A stretch of 64,000 nt of DNA from SAR202 cluster bacterium bin22 (GCA_002238505.1 MPMM01000001.1:372001-436000), one strand, 5' to 3'. Counted from the first letter of the stretch, positions 16,742-27,872 are shown. Translations and numbers: made by a program. Notes: generated by a model not told the origin, from the sequence alone.

Positions 16742-18442
16742 TTAGTCTGTAGCGCAATAGTCCTCCACAACCAGGCTGTATCGGGTTCTTCCACGCCAGA
16801 CATCCGCGCTGATGGTGTAGGCCAGATCTATCATCTTTATTCCACTTTCCCACTCGGAAGCTCGATCGAAGGCCAGCGCAGGAAATCGCTTTCCTCCGTC
16901 ATTGACCATCAGCTTCAGGTGCTGCCCCGCATTTCCAATCCTGTAGATTTCATCCACATGCAGCCCGCGTGACAGGAAGACGGGTCGTGGATTGGCTACG
17001 CCGAAGGGTTCCAGAGTTTCCAGTTCCGACAATAGCTTCGGTGTCAGATCCGACAGCTCGATTTCTGCATCTATTTCCAGCACGGGTTCCAGGTCTTTTT
17101 CGGCCAACCTTTCAAGTGCAAACTTGCTCAACGCGGTTTGTAGCCCACGAACATTCTCTCGGTGAATCGTGAACCCGGCCGCCTGGGAATGTCCTCCGTG
17201 GCGAAGGAAGAGGTTGCTGCATTGGTCAAATGCCTGGACCAGATTGAAGGCTGGGATGCTGCGCCCGCTCCCTATTAGAATGTCCTCGCCTGCAGAAGCC
17301 AGGGCTACCGCGGGGCGCTGGTATTGTCGCGCCAGTTTTCCGGCCACTAATCCGGCCACGCCCGGAGTAACCGCAGGTTCATCAATGAGGATAAATGGAG
17401 GAATGCTTTCCAGGTTGCTCAACTTGCGGGAAGCGGCCTCGAAAGCCTCAAGAGTTAAGTCTCGACGTTCCCGGTTTTGGGCCTCCAGCTTGTGGGCCAG
17501 GGCTTCTGCGTCATTTTCATCACTGGTTATCAATAACTTTAAGCTGTCTCCCGCGTGTCCCATCCTTCCTGCGGCGTTGAGGCGGGGAGCGATCTGGAAT
17601 GCCACGGTATCCGCAGTAATGGGTTTGTCTTCGAGTCCCGCCAGTTTGTACATTGCAATGAGCCCCGGCCTTCTGGTGCGGCTTAGCTCGGCCAATCCCT
17701 CGGTTACCAGGAATCGGTTCTCGTCAACCAAGGGAACCATGTCAGCAATAGTCCCCAGAGCGGCCAGTTCCAACAGCGGCCGGGGAGTGGGCAGTCCCCG
17801 GAGTTGGTATAGACCCTGCGCCAGTTTCAGGGCCAGCCCCGCCCCGCATAATTCAGGAAACGGATACTGATTGCCTGGTACGCCGGGATTTATGATGGAG
17901 AATGCTTTTGGAGGGTCGGCTGGTGGTACATGGTGGTCGGTGACTATAACCTTAAGGCCCAGTGAGTTCGCAAGCGCCACCTCGCTCCTGGAGGAAACCC
18001 CGCAGTCAACTGTAATTATTAGACGGGCTCCCAGCCCTGAAAAATAGCGCACTGCCTCCTCGGAAAGGCCATGACCCTCTGCGACCCGGTCCGGCAGATA
18101 AGGCAGAGCATCCAGGCCGAAGTCAGTCAGTACTTCTGTAAGGATGGCTGTCCCGGTAATGCCATCCACGTCAAAATCCCCGACAATTCCAACAAGCTTG
18201 CTGGTGCCCTCGGTGCTTGGGGAATTTATGGTCTGATTCAATAACTGTAACGCCGATTCCATGCCTTCCAGACGCATGGGGCAATGGGGAAGGCGGTGGG
18301 GCGGGTTAAGGAATAACTGGAGCTTCTCTGAACTGTCTATTCCCCGTGCCAGCAATACGCGGGCAATTGCGGGTGAAAGGTCTCCTGGTAACGTATTCCG
18401 GGACTCTGCAGCGGATAGATCCTTTAGCTTCCAGTGTTTCAT
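16742..18442 (-). CDS. recJ: Single-stranded-DNA-specific exonuclease RecJ
   Basis: DHH-family 5'-3' exonuclease of RecF-pathway recombination and mismatch repair. Motifs include GDFDVDGITG (motif I), VDCG (motif II), VTDHH (motif III, the DHH), and the DHHA1 region with GRMGHAGDS and RHGGHSQAAGF. The frame is open to 18541, but the ATG at 18442 is chosen: GGAG lies 7 nt upstream and homologues begin MKHWKLK-like here. The product is 566 aa, standard length. The 269 bp before the upstream DUF4870-like gene hold no obvious gene. Confidence 0.95.
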   Translation of the reverse strand: MKHWKLKDLSAAESRNTLPGDLSPAIARVLLARGIDSSEKLQLFLNPPHRLPHCPMRLEGMESALQLLNQTINSPSTEGTSKLVGIVGDFDVDGITGTAILTEVLTDFGLDALPYLPDRVAEGHGLSEEAVRYFSGLGARLIITVDCGVSSRSEVALANSLGLKVIVTDHHVPPADPPKAFSIINPGVPGNQYPFPELCGAGLALKLAQGLYQLRGLPTPRPLLELAALGTIADMVPLVDENRFLVTEGLAELSRTRRPGLIAMYKLAGLEDKPITADTVAFQIAPRLNAAGRMGHAGDSLKLLITSDENDAEALAHKLEAQNRERRDLTLEAFEAASRKLSNLESIPPFILIDEPAVTPGVAGLVAGKLARQYQRPAVALASAGEDILIGSGRSIPAFNLVQAFDQCSNLFLRHGGHSQAAGFTIHRENVRGLQTALSKFALERLAEKDLEPVLEIDAEIELSDLTPKLLSELETLEPFGVANPRPVFLSRGLHVDEIYRIGNAGQHLKLMVNDGGKRFPALAFDRASEWESGIKMIDLAYTISADVWRGRTRYSLVVEDYCATD

Positions 18443-18811
18443 TGGTCGTCTCCCCGGGCTTAAATGGTGCCAGCCAGGTATCCAGTGCGCTGGAATTCGG
18501 GACGAATCCAATTGGGTCTGAATGCCACGGCACGTCCTCACCAGCCATCGAACAACTGAGACAGGCTACCCTGCCTGAAGGGCTGACCGCTACGGGCTGT
18601 TGTCAGTGAACAATCCTGGCGCTGGATTTCCTTCAAGAAGCGAGCTAATGTTCCGAGGTCATTGTATGCAAGAGGGTGACTAAAGTAGGACGACGAAGCT
18701 CTTGGGTAAGGGGTGAAGCTACCGGCAATCGCTGCTGGTATGAGGTGATGGCTCTCGATTGATGGAGTCGGAGGTTAGCTTACGCTGCTGCTGCGGACTC
18801 GATTGCCCGAG

Positions 18812-19363
18812 TCAGGGCTGGTTGCCGGGTGTAGAAGGAGGAGTTGGCGGATTGCCCTGGTCACGTGCCTCTCTCTGGCGGCGGCGAAGGTCCTGCCGGA
18901 GCAGGTTTGCGGCAGTAATCTTGTCCACGAAATTGCTGATAAATATGTAGCGAAAGTTGTATCCCCAGGCGGTGTCCCAGGCTCCCCAGAGGGTGTAGAG
19001 GAACAGGAGGAACGCGATTACAAATGCAATCAGGGTTACCTGGGAAGGGACTGCGCCGGGCGCGTCGGCAGTCGCGCCGGTGAAGTAGGCCACAAACACC
19101 AGCACCACCAGCACCAGATGAACCAGGGTCGCCTGCATCCCCTGAAACGCCCCCCAGACCGAATTATTGCTTCGGAAGGCGCGGGAGATGACATAAGCAA
19201 GAATTGGGCTGGGAAGCAGGGCGAATCCGATGTTTCCCAATAGCGGAAAAAGAGGGACTCCAAGCAATAGGGGTGCGGCGTGGGCTATCGCGCCTCCAAT
19301 ACGTTCCACCTTGGTGATGACTAGAGGTTCTTCAACCTCGCTGGGTGTGGGGCGGCGAAACAT
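18812..19363 (-). CDS. Small membrane protein, DUF4870/Tic20-like
   Basis: 183 aa with about four hydrophobic segments between residues 24 and 145 and a proline-rich hydrophilic tail (NPPTPPSTPGNQP). The spacing of helices and the IAHAAPLLLGVPLFPLLG opening resemble DUF4870 proteins, whose role is unknown. It lies 15 bp beyond the fabF stop codon on the same strand and is probably cotranscribed with it. No Shine-Dalgarno sequence is obvious before the ATG. Confidence 0.6.
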   Translation of the reverse strand: MFRRPTPSEVEEPLVITKVERIGGAIAHAAPLLLGVPLFPLLGNIGFALLPSPILAYVISRAFRSNNSVWGAFQGMQATLVHLVLVVLVFVAYFTGATADAPGAVPSQVTLIAFVIAFLLFLYTLWGAWDTAWGYNFRYIFISNFVDKITAANLLRQDLRRRQREARDQGNPPTPPSTPGNQP

Positions 19364-19378
19364 GAACTACAGGACCCT

Positions 19379-20623
<1,245 letters not shown>

Positions 20624-20766
20624 TGCTCAGCTCATTTTGTTGCTGAACCTCAAAGGAGGCCAGCAACTTGTGGTTTCGATTGCCGGACTAGCCTGTTTGC
20701 TGTGGAGCCAAGAAAACCGACCTTCGAAGCCCACAGGTACACAAAATGCCGGCCACAATAACAACC

Positions 20767-20808
20767 GACAGGCAGGGAATCCCACATAAAGGGATTCCTC
20801 AGCCTGTC
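20767..20808 (-). terminator. Long imperfect hairpin downstream of the radical SAM gene
   Basis: Inverted repeat GACAGGC-N3-GGAATCCC ... GGGATTCC-N3-GCCTGTC with a 7-nt loop, 34 bp after the radical SAM stop codon and before the fabF start. No T-run follows on the minus strand, so it may be a terminator of moderate strength or a processing structure. Confidence 0.5.
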
Positions 20809-20841
20809 CTGTCTTCGAAACGATTTAAGCTCGCTTACCGG

Positions 20842-22650
20842 CTATTCCTTGGCGGTACGGCGCCTGCTAGATGATTCACCTACGACATTGTTGATCATGT
20901 CGTAGATCTCGGTAATTCGAACCGAGACATTGTCAGCCAGATCCTTGCTGCTGACGCTTACCGGATCAGACATACTCTTAAGAGTATCCGTAAGTTCATT
21001 TACCTTCGTATTGATGCTGTCTGCCAGATCGCGCCGGGCGTTGGAAAGTGGCTGGGACACGTTACGCAGGGTCTCGGCCAGTTCGTCCACCCGCTGGGAA
21101 ATGTTCTGCCCAAATTCCTTCCCCGCCACAGAAACGGGGTCGGCCCAGGTCTGCAGGTTCTGGGATGCCTCGGCAATGCGTGAACTGATGGAGTCGCCCA
21201 ATTCGTTACCGGATGTGGCTACCCTGAGCTTGTAAGACCTGAGGATTCTAAAGATGCGCCCGTAGAGGTCGTCTATGGACGTCAGCCTAGCCGAGTACTG
21301 GTCGAACAAGTCGCGACTTTCCTGCATGGTCCACCGCTTGTCATAGTGGACAAACTGGCGGCCAGTGTACAGGTGGTAAGGCCGGACCTCGCCTTCCAGC
21401 AGAAGCTCACCATGCTCGTTCAAGGGTTGCAGGTCAGTCCAGTTCGACGTGGCCGGCAAGGGAGTCAGGAGGTTTGCGGTCTGGTAGCGGCTGTGCTGCG
21501 TAACCCAGTCCGCCAAATTCATGATGTCCTCTTCCTTATCGAAGGGGAGACCGATGATTGTCATCGCAACCACGGAAAAGTCCATGGCGTTTAGCGTGCG
21601 GAGGTCATTCTCCATCTGGCCGGGTTCCTGACGTTTGTTGACTGCCAGGAGATTCTCCGCATTGTTGGACTCTACACCCAGGTAGAGCATCTTGATATTG
21701 GCTTCCGTCATTGCGCTGGCCAGTTCCGGGTCCTGCCCGACCTCCGCCCGTGCCTGGCAGATCATGTACATGTTGTCGGTATGACCCTTCCAGTTCTTCA
21801 GTCGTTCCAGCCGCTCGTTGCGGAACTTTACCGCACGCAGAGGCGGAGCATGCAGGTCGTCCGAAATGAACACATTGAATCGCCCAGTGCGGGAAGTGTG
21901 GAGCAGGCCATCAGAGGCCAGTTCCTGCAACTGCTGCAAACGCTTGATTTCGGTTTCCCTGGGAATCATCCGGTACCCCAGGAATTGCTGAATAACCTGG
22001 CAGTAGGTGCAATTTTCGGTGCAACCCCGCACTGTCTCCAGTACTCCGCCGGGCATGGGGTGGTCTGACGAAAGGTCTTTAATCGAACGATAGTCTGGCA
22101 ATTCGGCAAAGGCCGGGTCAACCAGACCTCTGCGCCGGGTTTGAATCACCTGGCCATCCTTGCGGAAACTTATGCCTGGAATGTTTTCCAGGTAAGGTTC
22201 CCGCCTTCCTGCCTGGTGGCTCAACATGACGTCGCAAAGCTGACCGACGATGTCTTCGCCTTCACGCTGAACAATAACGTCAAAGTCCCCCAGAGCGAAG
22301 GCTTCTTCGGGCAAGGGGCTCATTTGCGGACCGCCTCCGATGGTAACCAGGTCGGGGTGGTACATCTTGGCCAGGCGAGCCAGCTGATAGGCCCGTGGGG
22401 CCTCGTTAATCAGGGCAGTTACCAGGAGGATGTCCACATTTTCCAGGTCCTTGTCGGGGTCCATCAGGCCGCTGCGGTCTTCGAACCAGATTTCTCTGTC
22501 GTAAAGGAAAGGTCCCTCTTCCCACTGGCCTAACGCGGTAGAAAGGAACAACATTCCCTGGCGGGGTATCGCCATATATTCGAAATTACCTCCGGCCGAT
22601 GCCGGCTGAACCAGAACTACCCGCTTGATCCTGGACGTTGTCGCTACCAT
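20842..22650 (-). CDS. Cobalamin-binding-type radical SAM protein with C-terminal 29-residue repeats
   Basis: 602 aa from this start. The N-terminal region (VVLVQPASAGG, then TIGGGPQMSPLPEEAF) has the shape of a B12-binding Rossmann domain. The radical SAM core carries the cluster motif CTENCTYC (C210, C214, C217) and a long TIM-barrel segment up to about residue 460. The last 120 residues are four tandem 29-residue amphipathic helical repeats, which I do not recognise as part of any characterised B12-radical SAM enzyme. The ATG at 22650 follows GGTGAGGAA; the longest frame starts at 22695 without a ribosome-binding site. The substrate is unknown. It lies alone between hairpin-bounded neighbours. 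Confidence 0.85.
   Translation of the reverse strand: MVATTSRIKRVVLVQPASAGGNFEYMAIPRQGMLFLSTALGQWEEGPFLYDREIWFEDRSGLMDPDKDLENVDILLVTALINEAPRAYQLARLAKMYHPDLVTIGGGPQMSPLPEEAFALGDFDVIVQREGEDIVGQLCDVMLSHQAGRREPYLENIPGISFRKDGQVIQTRRRGLVDPAFAELPDYRSIKDLSSDHPMPGGVLETVRGCTENCTYCQVIQQFLGYRMIPRETEIKRLQQLQELASDGLLHTSRTGRFNVFISDDLHAPPLRAVKFRNERLERLKNWKGHTDNMYMICQARAEVGQDPELASAMTEANIKMLYLGVESNNAENLLAVNKRQEPGQMENDLRTLNAMDFSVVAMTIIGLPFDKEEDIMNLADWVTQHSRYQTANLLTPLPATSNWTDLQPLNEHGELLLEGEVRPYHLYTGRQFVHYDKRWTMQESRDLFDQYSARLTSIDDLYGRIFRILRSYKLRVATSGNELGDSISSRIAEASQNLQTWADPVSVAGKEFGQNISQRVDELAETLRNVSQPLSNARRDLADSINTKVNELTDTLKSMSDPVSVSSKDLADNVSVRITEIYDMINNVVGESSSRRRTAKE
20863..21210 (-). repeat. Four tandem 29-codon repeats in the radical SAM C-terminus
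   Basis: Four consecutive units of exactly 29 residues. They share the frame x-x-x-(L/F)-(A/G)-(D/Q)-(S/N)-(I/V)-x-x-(R/K)-(I/V)-x-E-(L/A/I), then (L/I)-x-x-x-(S/A)-(D/Q)-P-(V/L)-S in the first three. Unit 1 begins GNELGDSISS, unit 2 GKEFGQNISQ, unit 3 RRDLADSINT and unit 4 SKDLADNVSV. The DNA copies are diverged, so this is an old protein-level repeat rather than a recent duplication. Confidence 0.85.
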
Positions 22651-22829
22651 TTCCTCACCTGTGACTGATGATGGGGTAGTTGGCACTCCCCTCATTAGGC
22701 AAAATGTCGATAATAAATATTAGCCTATTATACGCTTAAGTTCAAAAATATTCATCACCCGGCGGGGTTTCGATTAGATGCTTCGCTATTTTTCGGGTGA
22801 CATAAGCAACTGGCCATGCGTATCAGATA

Positions 22830-23768
22830 CTACTGAAAGTGGGGAATTATTTCGGCGGCAATGGTTTCTATGTGCCGGACGCGGTCTTCCCTCGGACAGG
22901 CCACACTGAAGACAATATGCTTGGCGCCGGCGTCGATGTATTGCCGCAAACGGTCCACACATGCCTCGGGAGTGCCCAGGAGACAGTAGTTACGGACGAT
23001 GTTCAGGAAATCCCCGCCGTAAAGGTACCTGCCGCCCAGGGCCGTGGCCGCCGCCTCTGCGGCCTCTTCCTCGGTGGGATAGATGGAGATGTAAGGGAAA
23101 TAGGCCCATTGAAACGTGGAAAGATCTCGATCTTCCTCCTCCGCCATGGCGGTTATCTTTTGAACGCTGTCCAGATAGCGCTCAGGGCTGTAGAAGTAAG
23201 GGAACCACCCATCTCCAAATCGAACAGCCCGGTGCATGGCTGCGTCTCGCCGGCCAGCCACCCAGATCGGAGGGTGGGGGTCCTGGGTCGGAAGTGGATT
23301 TATTGATGCATCACTCAGATGGAAGTGGCGGCCTTGAAAGGAAACCGCTTCTTCTGTCCATAGTCGTCGGACGGCCTCGAGGCATTCGTCAGTGCGGCGA
23401 CCTCGCTGCCGGACATTGAGCCCGGCTGCCTCGAATTCCACAGGGAATTCCCCGCCTACTCCCACGCCCAGAGTCAGTCGTCCGCCGGAGGCGATGTCCA
23501 GGGTTGCTGTCATCCTTGCCAACACCAGCGGCTCGTAAAATGGGACCAATAGAATTGACGAAAGCAGGCGAATTCGGTCCGTTGCCCCGGCGGCTACACC
23601 CAGGAGAGGGAGGGACGCGTGGGTTGGCCCTGGGGGGCTTCCGCGCATGAAATGTTCCCCGACTGACAGGTATTCGAAGCCCAGGTCCTCCAGCCAAAGC
23701 GCTTCTGCGGCGATCTCGGCGGCGCCCAGCACCGCGCTTGCGCCAAAATGCAGTCCTTGTGGGGTCAT
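22830..23768 (-). CDS. LLM class flavin/F420-dependent oxidoreductase
   Basis: 312 aa, a luciferase-like monooxygenase fold (TIM barrel). Recognisable family stretches are GFEYLSVGEHF near residue 30, TATLDIASGGRLTLGVGVGG, HPPIWVAGRRDAAMHRAVRFGDGW, and the C-terminal AGAKHIVFS. Such proteins use FMN or F420 as hydride carrier, and many are found in SAR202-like Chloroflexota. The ATG has AGGAA 6 nt upstream. A second, divergent family member is at 39601-40503. Cofactor and substrate are not determinable here. Confidence 0.88.
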   Translation of the reverse strand: MTPQGLHFGASAVLGAAEIAAEALWLEDLGFEYLSVGEHFMRGSPPGPTHASLPLLGVAAGATDRIRLLSSILLVPFYEPLVLARMTATLDIASGGRLTLGVGVGGEFPVEFEAAGLNVRQRGRRTDECLEAVRRLWTEEAVSFQGRHFHLSDASINPLPTQDPHPPIWVAGRRDAAMHRAVRFGDGWFPYFYSPERYLDSVQKITAMAEEEDRDLSTFQWAYFPYISIYPTEEEAAEAAATALGGRYLYGGDFLNIVRNYCLLGTPEACVDRLRQYIDAGAKHIVFSVACPREDRVRHIETIAAEIIPHFQ

Positions 23769-24119
23769 TTCAATTCCTTCAAAAGTCTCACGTTTCCCGC
23801 GAATCTGCTTTCCTCTGAATCGCCAGTACTATTACCGTGGCAACTACCCAACAAGATTTGTGGTCAGGCTATGTCATACCGGCATTGGAGCAGTTCGCCG
23901 GCGTTTATATTACAATAATAGTATGCAGTAAGTGTTACGGCCGAAGCTGGACAGTCTTTGATGTGCTGATGTTCCGAGCCAGGTTCTTTTCTGGGCATTT
24001 GCGGTGCTTCAAGACCTGGTTTGCCAGATTGGTTTCTTTTAACTGTATTTCTTCCTGATTTAACGGAAAGCGCTGGAATCAGCGCCAGTCAAGGTTATGG
24101 CAGCAGTCGGGAGCTGATG

Positions 24120-25073
24120 ATGACAGTGTTGGTCACTGGCCCCACGGGGTTTCTGGGTCGGCGGGTGGTACATAAACTGGTGGAGCACAATTATGAAGTG
24201 CGGTGCCTGGTTCGCAGTCCCGGTCGGGAGCGAATATTTGATCAGGTGGCGGTGGACGTCTATTACGGGGATGTGAGCAATGCCGAAGCGCTTGCCAGCG
24301 CTTGCCAGGGAATCGATCAGATTGTCCACCTGGTAGGAGTGATTCGGGAGGGACGAAATACAACCTATGACAGCGTTAATCGGGTCGGGACCGAGAATGT
24401 AGTGGCTGCAGCCCAGGCCGCGGGCAACTTGTCCCAATTCGTCCACATCAGCGCGGTAGGGGCTGTAAACGATCCTGAACTTCCTTACTTGAAGAGCAAA
24501 TGGCAGGCTGAACAGTCGGTAATCAACAGCGGACTGCCCTATACGATCATCCGGCCTTCCCTCATATTTGGACAGGGAGATGAGTTTATGAACTCCCTGG
24601 CGTCACTGGTAAGGTTGTTCCCCATGGTACCCGTAATTTCCGGGGGACGTAACAGGCTCCAGCCTGTCTGGGTGGATGACCTGGCCCAGTGCATCGCTTT
24701 ATCCCTGAGTCGGCATGACCTTCGGGGGCATACCCTGGAGCTGGGTGGCCCCGACCAGCTTAGCTACAATCAGATTGTGGACATAATCAGCCGTGCCATG
24801 GGCAAGCGGCGGATGAAAGTACATGTGCCCCTCTGGGTTATGAGGATGAACGTCGTCTTGTTGCAGCTAGTGATGTCCCGGCCTCCCATAAACTCGGAAA
24901 TGTTGAAGATGCTGCGGGTCCGAAATGTGGCGGAACTGGGTATGGTTGAGCAGACATTTGGATTCAGGCCAGGGCCCATGGAAGGCAATATCGATTTCGT
25001 CAATAATGTTTCTTTCAGAGATGCCCTGAAGATTAATATGGGAAATATGCCCTCCCATATCAGAGACCATTAG
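24120..25073 (+). CDS. NDUFA9-like NAD(P)-binding SDR protein (extended/atypical SDR)
   Basis: 317 aa from this start. The N-terminal Rossmann motif is VTGPTGFLGRRVV (TGxxGxxG), and the following VEHNYEVRCLVRSP and IVHLVGVIRE are characteristic of the NDUFA9/complex I-associated atypical SDRs. YLKSKWQAEQ gives the tyrosine-lysine region. The frame is open from 24021, but GGAG just before tandem ATGs at 24117/24120 fixes the start. It is followed by folC after only 4 bp. Roles proposed for the family include quinone-linked or isoprenoid/lipid chemistry; the substrate is unknown. Confidence 0.82.
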   Translation: MTVLVTGPTGFLGRRVVHKLVEHNYEVRCLVRSPGRERIFDQVAVDVYYGDVSNAEALASACQGIDQIVHLVGVIREGRNTTYDSVNRVGTENVVAAAQAAGNLSQFVHISAVGAVNDPELPYLKSKWQAEQSVINSGLPYTIIRPSLIFGQGDEFMNSLASLVRLFPMVPVISGGRNRLQPVWVDDLAQCIALSLSRHDLRGHTLELGGPDQLSYNQIVDIISRAMGKRRMKVHVPLWVMRMNVVLLQLVMSRPPINSEMLKMLRVRNVAELGMVEQTFGFRPGPMEGNIDFVNNVSFRDALKINMGNMPSHIRDH

Positions 25074-25077
25074 ACCA

Positions 25078-26466
25078 GTGGAATCGTTGCCGACAATAGC
25101 CGGATATCAGGATGCCATTGCCTTTTTGCTGGCCTTGGTGGACCACGAGAGGCAGACTCCCTCGCTTCCACGCCAGAAGCGCATTTACGACCTGAGACGT
25201 GTGACCGGGTTTCTGGAATTGCTGGGCAATCCCCACCAGGCAACTCCCGCAGTCCACATAGCCGGCACCAAGGGAAAGGGATCCACGGCGGCGATGATTG
25301 ATGCCATAATTTCCGCCTCCGGTTATCGTACGGGCTTCTACTCCTCTCCCCACCTGCACACATTTCGAGAACGGATACGCCTGGATGGAGTCCCGGTGGA
25401 AGAGGAGCGGTTCGCTGAATTTGTGGGAGCCCTGGCGCCGGTTGCAGCCAGACTTGAGAGGGAGACTGACCTGGGGGCAGCGACCCTGTTTGAGTTTATG
25501 ACCGCCATGGCTTTTCAGTGCTTTGGCGGAAAACAGGTGGACTTGCAGACCATAGAGGTGGGGCTGGGTGGCAGACTGGATGCCACAAACGTCGTTCACC
25601 CCGAGGTCTGTGCGATAACGTCCATCAGCATGGACCACATGGCTATCCTGGGGGACACGCTGGAAGAAATTGCCGGCGACAAGGCCGGCATAGTTAAGCG
25701 AGAGATTCCCGTGGTGGTCAGCCCCCAACGCCCGGAAGCGCTGGCCGTTGTCCTGAACGCTGCCGAAGAAGAGGAAGCGCCGGTAATCCAGGTGGGCAAA
25801 GACCTGTCCTGGGAACTGCGTGAGGCTGACTCAACCGGACAGTCAGCGGTGATACGCGGACGACTTAACGACTACGATGTAAGGATACCCTTGCTGGGCA
25901 GCCACCAACTGGAAAACGCCGTGACAGCTGTGGGCATTGCTGAAGTCCTGAAAGATAGCGGCTGGCAAATAACTTTGGACAGCATTCGAAAAGGTCTTTC
26001 ACGGGTTAGTTGGCCTTGCCGCCTGGAAGTATTGGCCCGGCAGCCGTTGATAGTGTCCGATGGAGCCCATAATGTTTATTCCATGGAAACCATGCTGAAC
26101 TCGCTGCGCCAATATTTTGAATATAATCGGTTGCTGGTAGTTGCCGGCTTTTCGAGAGATAAGAGCGTTGGTGGAATGGCCGAAGCGTTGAGTCCGATGT
26201 CGGACATAGCCATAGCGACCAGGTCCAGGCATCCCCGGTCGATGGCGCCCAATGCCCTGGCGGGCTTGTTGCGGCAAGCGGGGGTCAAATGCACGGGTGA
26301 ATCGCGTTCTGTGGCTGAGGCTTTGGAGATGGCCAGAAGAGAAGCGGGACCTGACGACCTGATTCTGGTCACGGGCTCGCTGTTTGTGGCCGCCGAGGCA
26401 AGGGAAGAAGTGCTGGGAATTGAAGCGGAACTGTACCCGGACTTGTTGCCGCCTGACCTGAGATAA
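25078..26466 (+). CDS. folC: Folylpolyglutamate synthase / dihydrofolate synthase
   Basis: Adds glutamate to (dihydro)folate in the cytoplasm. 462 aa. The Mur ligase-type P-loop is GTKGKGST (about residues 63-70), with SPHLHTFRERI, the Omega-loop region TIEVGLGGRLDATNV, SMDHMAILG, HQLENA, and the C-terminal domain motif DGAHN. The start is GTG 4 bp after the stop of the upstream SDR gene, which suggests coupled translation. FabF2 begins about 90 bp downstream on the same strand. Confidence 0.95.
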   Translation: MESLPTIAGYQDAIAFLLALVDHERQTPSLPRQKRIYDLRRVTGFLELLGNPHQATPAVHIAGTKGKGSTAAMIDAIISASGYRTGFYSSPHLHTFRERIRLDGVPVEEERFAEFVGALAPVAARLERETDLGAATLFEFMTAMAFQCFGGKQVDLQTIEVGLGGRLDATNVVHPEVCAITSISMDHMAILGDTLEEIAGDKAGIVKREIPVVVSPQRPEALAVVLNAAEEEEAPVIQVGKDLSWELREADSTGQSAVIRGRLNDYDVRIPLLGSHQLENAVTAVGIAEVLKDSGWQITLDSIRKGLSRVSWPCRLEVLARQPLIVSDGAHNVYSMETMLNSLRQYFEYNRLLVVAGFSRDKSVGGMAEALSPMSDIAIATRSRHPRSMAPNALAGLLRQAGVKCTGESRSVAEALEMARREAGPDDLILVTGSLFVAAEAREEVLGIEAELYPDLLPPDLR

Positions 26467-26554
26467 TGCGGGGCACAGAGGCCTCAACCGGCGCCGATAT
26501 ATCGGAGTGCTATCGGAAATTAACCTAGGGAGATTTGAACCCCAGGATGGCAAA

Positions 26555-27799
26555 GTGAACAGAAAGCGAGTGGTAATAACCGGAATTGGCGCAATTACTC
26601 CATTGGGTCAATCGGCGGACGCATTCTGGAATAACCTGGTAGCGGGGAAGTCAGGTATAGGGCCAATGACCCTGTGTGACCCCACCGATTACCCTTGTCA
26701 AATCTCCGGTGAGGTTTCGGACTTCGACCCCGTAGAATATGTGCCGGCGCGGGAAGCCCGGCGGATGGCCAGGTTTTCCCAGTTGGCCGTGGCGGCAGGT
26801 CTTCAGGCAGCGGAAGTTGCGGGTTTCAAGCTTGATTGGGACGATCCATACCGGGTCGGCGTTGTTATTGGCAACGGGAACGGTGGGTTTCCAACTCTCG
26901 AGGAAAATTGCCGTATTCTTGCTGACCGGGGAGGTATGCGCATGTCTCCCTTTTTCTTTCCCATGGTATTGCCCAACATGGCCGCAGCGAATGTCAGCCA
27001 CTACTTGGGAGCCAGGGGGCCCAATTCGACCGCTACTACCGCATGCGCCGCTTCCAACCAGGCCATGGGCGAGGCTCTGCGGCTGATACAACATGGTGAA
27101 GCCGATATTGTTTTTGCCGGAGGCGCGGAGGCCGGAATCAGCCAGTTGGGACTTGCGGGATTCGCCGTAATGCGAGCCCTCAGCACCCGCAATGATTCGC
27201 CTCAGGAAGCGAGCCGTCCCTTCGACGCTGACCGGGATGGCTTTGTACCCGCTGAAGGCGCCGTAATCCTGGCCTTGGAATCCCTGGAGCATGCCCTTAA
27301 CCGGGGGGCTGAAATTCTGGTGGAACTGGCCGGATTCGGATCCACCTCCGACGCCGGGCATCTTGTGCAGCCCGAGGAAACCGGTGGCAGCGCTGCTGAA
27401 GCCATGCGCCGGGCGCTGGATGACGCCGGCATAGGGCTCGGCGAGGTGGAATACATTAACGCCCATGGCACCTCGACTCCCTTGAACGACGCCGTGGAGA
27501 CTGTAGCCATCAAGCGATTGTTTGGTGACAGGGCCTACGGAATACCGATCAGTTCTACCAAGTCCATGATTGGCCACTCTCTCGGCGCTTCCGGGGCCCT
27601 TGAAGCGGCGGCATGCATCAAGACCATAACTTCCGGGAAAATCCACCCAACAATAAATTACACTACCCCTGACCCGGACTGTGACCTGGATTACGTTCCA
27701 AATAAGGCGAGGCGCCAGGAAGTGGGAGTGGTGCTGTCCAACGCCTTCGGGTTTGGAGGGCAGAATGCTTGCCTGGTGTTCAAGAGGTTCGAGTCGTAA
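26555..27799 (+). CDS. fabF: Beta-ketoacyl-ACP synthase II (second paralogue)
   Basis: 414 aa from GTG 26555, which has AGGA 7 nt upstream; the frame can be extended to another GTG at 26507 with a poorer context. The catalytic cysteine lies in the classic TACAASNQAM context, with histidines in NAHGTSTPLND and SMIGHSLGASGALEA. Compared with the paralogue at 19379-20623, this copy has the canonical FabF nucleophile elbow, so it is the better candidate for the general housekeeping elongation enzyme. Confidence 0.93.
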   Translation: MNRKRVVITGIGAITPLGQSADAFWNNLVAGKSGIGPMTLCDPTDYPCQISGEVSDFDPVEYVPAREARRMARFSQLAVAAGLQAAEVAGFKLDWDDPYRVGVVIGNGNGGFPTLEENCRILADRGGMRMSPFFFPMVLPNMAAANVSHYLGARGPNSTATTACAASNQAMGEALRLIQHGEADIVFAGGAEAGISQLGLAGFAVMRALSTRNDSPQEASRPFDADRDGFVPAEGAVILALESLEHALNRGAEILVELAGFGSTSDAGHLVQPEETGGSAAEAMRRALDDAGIGLGEVEYINAHGTSTPLNDAVETVAIKRLFGDRAYGIPISSTKSMIGHSLGASGALEAAACIKTITSGKIHPTINYTTPDPDCDLDYVPNKARRQEVGVVLSNAFGFGGQNACLVFKRFES

Positions 27800-27872
27800 A
27801 GGCCTTCTGGAGGAGCTTGACGGGCCAAGTATCACTGTGCCCGATACATTGGTTAAGGTCCGGAACAAGAAA

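Noticed and set aside
23837-24058. 73-codon plus-strand open frame before the NDUFA9-like gene
   Set aside because: Poor start context and no recognisable features; more likely part of the divergent promoter region.
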